Positions 58,007-64,000 of a DNA stretch of 64,000 nt are shown here, piece after piece. Each line of letters opens with the position of its first letter. The stretch's first letter is position 1. Position numbers and translations under genes: made by a program. Source of the stretch: Glandiceps talaboti. Its lineage: Eukaryota > Hemichordata > Enteropneusta > Spengelidae. The stretch is from contig NC_135563.1 in assembly GCF_964340395.1 (NCBI RefSeq), positions 16,256,001 to 16,320,000 on the forward strand. The letters are read 5' to 3'. The notes below the pieces were generated by a model. It worked only from the letters and a program-made list of their open reading frames with translations. It was not told the origin of the DNA and did no database searches.

Positions 58007-58537
58007 GCTCTGGATATATATGCTGTGGGGTTTCGACTCATCTTCTCCCCTCTGCTATGGTTCTTCCCTGCGAACAGATTTCATTTGCACGGACTTTGGG
58101 AATGAAATCCACCCATACCCTTGCTAATGACTATAAAAAGTACAGAAAATAACTTTAGATCATTAAACCAATTCTTGTCTAATGTTTGCTCGAATCGCAA
58201 AATGTACGATATGACAGCTGCTTAAACATGTAAAAGGTTGTGCGCATGTGCAATATTGAGCTAATCTGTTTGCATGACTTACCGTTGTCCGTTTTACGGT
58301 TTTGCGACTCAAGCGAACGTAAGACAAGAATTGACAGAATAGACAAGATGTAGGTTGAATTTAGTGATGTAAAGTTCATTTCTGTATTTTATATGGTCGT
58401 TAGCATGGGTATGGGTGGAAAATATGTGCGAATGAAATCTTGCTGTTTGTATTAGGGAAGAACCACAGCAGAGGGGAGAAGACGAGTCCAAACCCCACAG
58501 CAGAGAGGAGAAACACTGCAGCGTATATATCCAGAGC
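58007..58537. mobile_element. Foldback MITE-like element, 531 bp, long TIRs, TA flanks
   Basis: The ends GCTCTGGATATATA and TATATATCCAGAGC are inverted and each is bordered by TA. Similarity between the arms extends inward for about 190 bp, with a roughly 22-bp insertion in the right arm, so the element can fold almost completely. The short minus-strand open frames inside are arm translations. TA flanks fit Tc1/mariner-type insertion, but the family is unproven. Confidence 0.85.
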
Positions 58538-58574
58538 TACACAAACTCTGAACAGTATAGAATCACTCATGGGT

Positions 58575-58760
58575 AAACATATTTATGTACCTGTACACAT
58601 AGTACTATGATTCACTACATTCAATCAAATTGATTTTTGGGTCCACACCCAAAATTCAGCACCCCAAAGAATCACAATTTCACTTATTACTATACTACTT
58701 AAAGATAAAACAGGCCTCTAATTAACATGTACAATGTCTAATTATTGGTATTTTTACAAG
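58575..58760 (-). repeat. Dispersed repeat family R2, copy 2
   Basis: It is the inverted counterpart of 14661-14835, and lies about 40 bp from the right end of the foldback element. Confidence 0.75.
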
Positions 58761-59264
58761 TTTCAGTGAATGTATTGAATTTGTAGGTTGTCTAGACAAA
58801 AATATAATACCCCAGTTACAACTAGTGTAGGTTTAATTGGAATTCTAAAGTAACTTGAGATCTTTGCTGCATGTCCTGATAGAGTTTACTTTACTCTCAT
58901 CCTTCCACCATTAAGTATGTGTCCTTACAACACCCTGTAAAGAATTTGGTAGCGATTTTATCTGAAACTGTATACTCATAACAAGAAGCTTGCAACGTTA
59001 AGATACTGCCTAATTACCGAAAATCATTAATTATGCAAATGACCATTACAGTTAAAGCTACAACAAGGACATGTGGGACATGTGGGACATGAGGATCCAC
59101 TTTTAAGCAAATTTCACAAAATAGACTTAATTTTTTTTGTAAATTTAAATTTTTTTTATAAACGAAACATATAATAGGTTCTCATTTCTTACATCCTACT
59201 GTTGATTTTCAAATTTGGTTTCTTCTCTTTTTTTAAATCATTGAAAAACAAGAAATTTGCTGAT

Positions 59265-59535
59265 TTAAATGTGGCGGGGAAAAGTTGAGATGTGTCAAAA
59301 ACTAACATGAAAATAAAGATTTTGTTCAAGTGACTTTGGCAGGAAAGTACATTAGTTGAAATGTGTCAAAAATCACAGAAAAACAAGTATTTTGTTCATG
59401 TAAACATGGCGACAAAAGTTGAGGTGAGATGTGTCAAAATGTAACAAAACATTTGCTCATGTGACTGGCGGGGAAAGTACATTAGTTGAACTGTCAAACA
59501 TTTACAGAAAAAACTAAAAATTTTGTTTATGTGAT
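59265..59535. repeat. Diverged minisatellite, about 65-80-bp unit
   Basis: About four units carry a GGCGGGGAAA-like block, then GTTGA-ATGTGTCAAA, ACAGAAAAA and TTTTGTTCATGT. Confidence 0.8.
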
Positions 59536-59572
59536 TTTGACATGGCTCAAGTAATTGTTACTACGGTAACAC

Positions 59573-59601
59573 CATTCATTCATTCATTCATTCATTCATT
59601 C
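59573..59601. repeat. (ATTC)n microsatellite
   Basis: About seven units. Confidence 0.93.
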
Positions 59602-60305
59602 CCTGCCTTCTACTCGTTATTTTATTTTAAGCAACATGCTGACACAAAGATTTAGGTCATCTTGTTGATTTCCTATCTTTTTGACATTGTAAAATCCACT
59701 GTGAATTGAAGGTTGAAAAGTTGAATCAAATTACAGCATGTTATGGCAGCATATATTACTATGTTGAATACTGACTTATGGTGTTCATCACAGCAATAGT
59801 TAGTGACAGATTGGTTGTTACATAGCTCAAATGTAGCTATATGATTTACTTTAAGGTGTATCACCTTACTCTCTCCGACTGGGAAATGTAGCAGTAATGT
59901 TTTACATATGTACCGACAAGTATTTATGACACAGTTCTGTATCCAGAGTACTGGAATCTGTAGATAACAGACTGTAGACACTCGCTAATGGCCCCAAACA
60001 AGGACATTTAACGTCTTCTCTCAATATCACACAAGATCCATTTACATTCCAAAAGAACAATGCTGAAAAGCCTGGGTTCAGGCTGTCAATAGGGTTTGAT
60101 CAGTGTGTATGAACTTTTGACAAACTATTTCTCACCTAGCTGTCAGTCTACGATCATAACCCTCAACACATATCACAACATCACTACAGAATGCTCTATA
60201 TCTCCCTACAAGTTTATAATCTGGATAATGGTCTACAGCTGTAAATGTCAGGCAATACAACATTTGAAGGAATGTTTGGACTCCAAGCAATCAATTAATG
60301 GAATT

Positions 60306-60429
60306 ATTGATCGATTGATTGATTGATTGATTGATTGACTGATTGATTGGTTGATTAATTAACTGAGAAAACATTGATCAATTGGTTTTTAACACATTTG
60401 TTGTGCGAAAAATCCATAATTTCACACAC

Positions 60430-60475
<46 letters not shown>

Positions 60476-60490
60476 TATTTATTTATTTAG
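60306..60490. repeat. (GATT)n microsatellite pair
   Basis: Two GATT tracts (60306-60358 and 60431-60473), the second passing into (TTTA)n, with an unrelated spacer between. Confidence 0.92.
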
Positions 60491-63084
60491 TATCCTGGGT
60501 AACTGCATGACTACTTCCTTTTAAAGTATTACAGGGACTGAGATAATTGCTTAAAATAGAAACAGTGTAAACATAAACAAGTATCTTGTAGCTCACCGGA
60601 AGTGACTAAAACTCTCTTTCTTCATTTCACACCTTTCATCAAGTTAATGAAATCCGATAGTCTTTACTCAGTTTCAGACCAAGGAAAAGGAAGAATTTGT
60701 CCTATAAAAATATTGACACTGTGTACCAGACACTGAAAGGACAATTTACAACAGTTTGATACAACTTCTTCATACAAAATGCTTTAAATTGTCTAGAACT
60801 ACTAACTGTACATGAAAATTCTCCTCATTTTCAGATACATTCTACAAGGCCATTGACATTTGAGCACTTCTAAACCTCACTTCTTGAAGTAGAAACGTTT
60901 CCCAGCTGTTGTAATACCACCATGACAATGTTCATTGAATTCTATTACGTTGAAGTCTTCCCCACCTTTTAACCCATTTTGCAGGTGTGTAAACTCTCTC
61001 TGTGAGAGTTTTTATCATTTTGTTTTTCTAGTCATTAAAGCAGACAACACATTGAGAAGCCACTAAGGTAAACTAAGGTCCTGTGAAAAGACTTATTTCA
61101 CACATTTGTGTTAGCTTTCCTTCTTATCTAGCGTTTACCTATTCAACCACAGTCAACAGATACCCCATATACTTATTTACACTGGTACCATCTCAGGCTT
61201 AAATCAACAGCCTTTTGTTTGTCCAATTGTCCACAAGTAAGTCGGAGACACAACAGAAGAAGGAGGGAGACTCTTTTTAAGTTAGACTGAGAGAGCCTGT
61301 GGCATCCTTCTACTTGATTGTTTCAATTCCTATAGGAAGGACAAGTCTCATTTTCTTTCTTCGGCTTTTAATTTGAATGACTGTTTAGCAATGATCTCAC
61401 AGTTCATAGTAGATTTCATTTCCTCTAGGGACAAATCAAGGACAAGTACTGAATATTCACAAGTTTTCTATTTGTCCACACGAAAACATGATGTAACAAC
61501 TTCATTCAGCCGTGCAGTTTGTATACTTTTGACCTGTTATACACATCAATCGAAAAGACACCATTTTTTTCACCCTCTACAAATCAGACCAAAATAAATC
61601 TCATTTTTCTAGCATCAGTATTTTTCAGAACGTAACTGTTTGACATACTTTTCAATTGTAGAATGCATGAATACTAGAGTTCCAAATAAATCTAGCAAAC
61701 CTGTGAAAAAAATTTGCGATGAAGAATGAAGTACAGAGATTTAATCACAAAGTCCTATAATTTAAAAAAATGTAACAATTAATCTAGTTGCATATACATA
61801 TTGATATATGGTTAGAATTTGCATACAATTTGCATAATGCATACTATGAACACTACTACTACTACTATACATAAGATCTGTCCCTCAGGAAGAAATGCAA
61901 TCCTAAAAAATAGTAACCTTGAACAAGAGTGACAATGTTTACCTTTTAGTTAAGCTAATTTGACATGTGATCTGAGTTTAATTCAATCCCTAACTTAGTT
62001 AACAAAACTGATTGGATTAATACCCCTCAGGCTAGAAACCAATACATATAGAAGTAATACTTAGTATCATTCGTTCTTGTATCACCTGTTTTAGCATCAC
62101 CATCAAAAGAAAAACTGTGTCATTGTACAACTGAAAAGAGAACCTACTTCCATATTTATTTGTTAAGATGACTCTTTCCTCTAGCAGAGGAAATTGAAGC
62201 TAGCAGAATCTGAAAAGACAAGTGTATTGCATTTTTCTCGACATTATGATCCCATTATGGGATTGGAAACAAATTATGGTTTGGCCTTTCATAGCTCTAA
62301 CTGTTGACTTCCGGCCCATTAGCCGACACAACAGACTCTACTACATAACTGTTCATGGAGGAAAACATCACTGGCAACACAGACTTTTCATGCAGGAAAG
62401 TTCACTAGTAGAGGCTTTTATTGGCTTTATGCATTTCAGTTGTATCACTATGTTTTGACTTTTTAGCCATATCACCCAGTAAGTACCTCATCGATACAAT
62501 CTGTCCATCAAAAACTCAAAGTTTAAAGAAAAAGAAAAAATACCTTCATGCATACAGGAACAAGTTTAAATTTTTCTTTTATGTCTTGGATTTTCATTAG
62601 TACCATAATGCAAATAATGTAATAATTATATTTTTTATTGATCAAAACACACCATTTCATTTCTATGAGGAATATAAATGTAAAATACAAAAGTTAGCGA
62701 CTAAGAATTGACATAAAAAGCAGCTGTTTCTTTTTGTGTGGTCTACATTTTGACAAGTTCACATGAATGTATCACTGAAATAACACTGAGTTAACTATTT
62801 ACATTTAAGAGCAATAAACCATTGCATGTTACAATCACTGTTTCATTTTCCACTTTTAATCATTTGTCTTGTGGTTTTTAAACTATTTATATAAGATTAT
62901 AAACCAGCTACATTTAAAAACCCATGTCTATTTGAAGTATGGAAATAGTATTTTCCCTGGCCATGAATGATTGTATCCGGGTTGATTTCCTAGGGTGAAG
63001 TAATCTCAATGATTCCTCAGTTCAAATTTTATGCATGGGTAGTTTGCTTGTTATCGATCCTACAATCATGCCATGCAGTCATGA

Positions 63085-63470
63085 GCATTGACAAATTTGC
63101 CATTTTGATTTTGTTCTTAATAGGTAAAACTTTGAAAAAAATAGACTAAATAATTTCACCACAAAGTTTATGCAACTTTTTTGGGGATTTTTAGCTTTAA
63201 ACACCTTCAATCAGACTAGCTACCACATTGATATCATCGCAAACCACAGCCTCATTTACGGCACAGACCAAAGCGCTCATTATTTCACAGTGTCACAGAA
63301 TAAATAACAGCTCTGGTTTGTGAGAATGCCACATTGATTGACTAATTTACAGTTTTGATTTTGTTCTTGTGCAAAATATTTTTTTGAAATGAATAAATTC
63401 ATATCAGCATGTACAGTGGCACATTGAACCCATGAAATTTACTGTTTTGATTTTTTCCTGTGCAAAAATT
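63085..63470 (+). repeat. Three diverged copies of a short block
   Basis: TTTTGATTTTGTTCTTGTGCAAAA-like sequence, preceded by CATTGA and a TTTAC/TTTGCC stretch, occurs near 63095, 63350 and 63440. Confidence 0.7.
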
Positions 63471-64000
63471 CTGAATATTTTCAGTCCAATACATAATGAA
63501 TTCCAAATATTGTTGTAAAATTAATTTTCTTTACATGATAATGTAAATGATATATTTGTACATTGTTCATAGATTTCAATCACTGGTCCATTACACATAC
63601 ATTAGGGAGAAAAACTTACGAAATAAATAATTGTGTAAAATGAACTTCCTGAAAAACTAAACAAAGGTCACAGTAATCTTGAGTTTAATTATGGGATAGC
63701 ACAGGTGTACAATTCGGATGAGCTAATGTCTCTTTCAATGTACCAAGACCGAGAATGTACAGTTCATGATATTGAATACTAAAACCGTTTATAAGCCAAT
63801 GATGGATTGATTTATGTCAGCAATGAACTGACTCAAAGTCATCTAGGTGTAACAAGAGTGACAGGTAGCAACAGTATTTTGTTAATGAACTTAAAAGCAA
63901 AACATGCTTAAATACAATAGGTGAACTAACCATCGGCAAGTTGTCACCCAGCTGTGTTTGACCGCCACACATTATTTTGGAACAATCATGTCAATATTTG

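Larger units (their letters stand above)
30275..64000. other. Presumed 5' intron of slit, no exon recognised
   Basis: I looked for minus-strand 72-nt LRR exons ending in CT/TT-gtaag or gtgag, and for an LRRNT, and found none. The open frames on both strands are short, overlap each other and resemble no family. The stretch holds simple repeats, minisatellites, two MITE-like elements and dispersed repeats listed separately. A short or diverged exon could have been missed by eye. Confidence 0.55.

Overview
The window is animal genomic DNA: AT-rich, intron-rich, full of micro- and minisatellites, and without operons. One gene can be supported, on the minus strand. It is a Slit orthologue, the secreted axon-guidance ligand of Robo receptors. 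Twenty-eight coding exons lie between 30274 (5' side) and the left edge. They run from the middle of leucine-rich-repeat domain D1, through all of D2, D3 and D4, into EGF repeats 1-6. The signal peptide, LRRNT1 and first LRRs lie beyond the right edge (or in stretches I could not recognise). The rest of EGF6, the laminin-G domain, the last EGFs and the cystine knot lie beyond the left edge. The close match to vertebrate Slit and the many introns suggest a slowly evolving bilaterian invertebrate such as a hemichordate, cephalochordate or lophotrochozoan. I cannot tell which.

Layout, in transcript order: D1 (30274-26580), D2 (23100-13037), D3 (12557-7378), D4 (6809-2898), EGF1-6 (2281-1). Nearly every LRR is one 72-nt exon that starts with the third base of a Leu/Ile codon and ends two bases into the next one. 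These exons are symmetric, so they can be added, dropped or swapped without a frameshift.

The most notable feature is in D4. The LRR exon at 4753-4824 is followed 129 nt later by a second, diverged but splice-intact 72-nt homologue at 4552-4623 (14 of 24 residues identical). Vertebrate Slits, as I know them, have one LRR at this point. The pair gives either a D4 with an extra LRR or mutually exclusive exons. Two partial exon duplications lie in the same gene. One, upstream of the LRRCT2 exon (13229-13280), keeps an acceptor and would give an early stop. The other, beside the first D4 LRR exon (6211-6284), has lost its acceptor. The last D4 LRR exon is flanked by long (TG)n and (CA)n tracts that are complementary in the pre-mRNA.

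The right half (30275-64000) holds no exon I recognise and is probably a 5' intron of slit. It contains simple repeats, a cluster of 26-28-bp minisatellites (41.4-43.7 kb), two MITE-like elements with terminal inverted repeats (48245-48526 and 58007-58537), and copies of three dispersed repeat families. No RNA genes, CRISPR arrays, promoters or second protein-coding genes could be supported.
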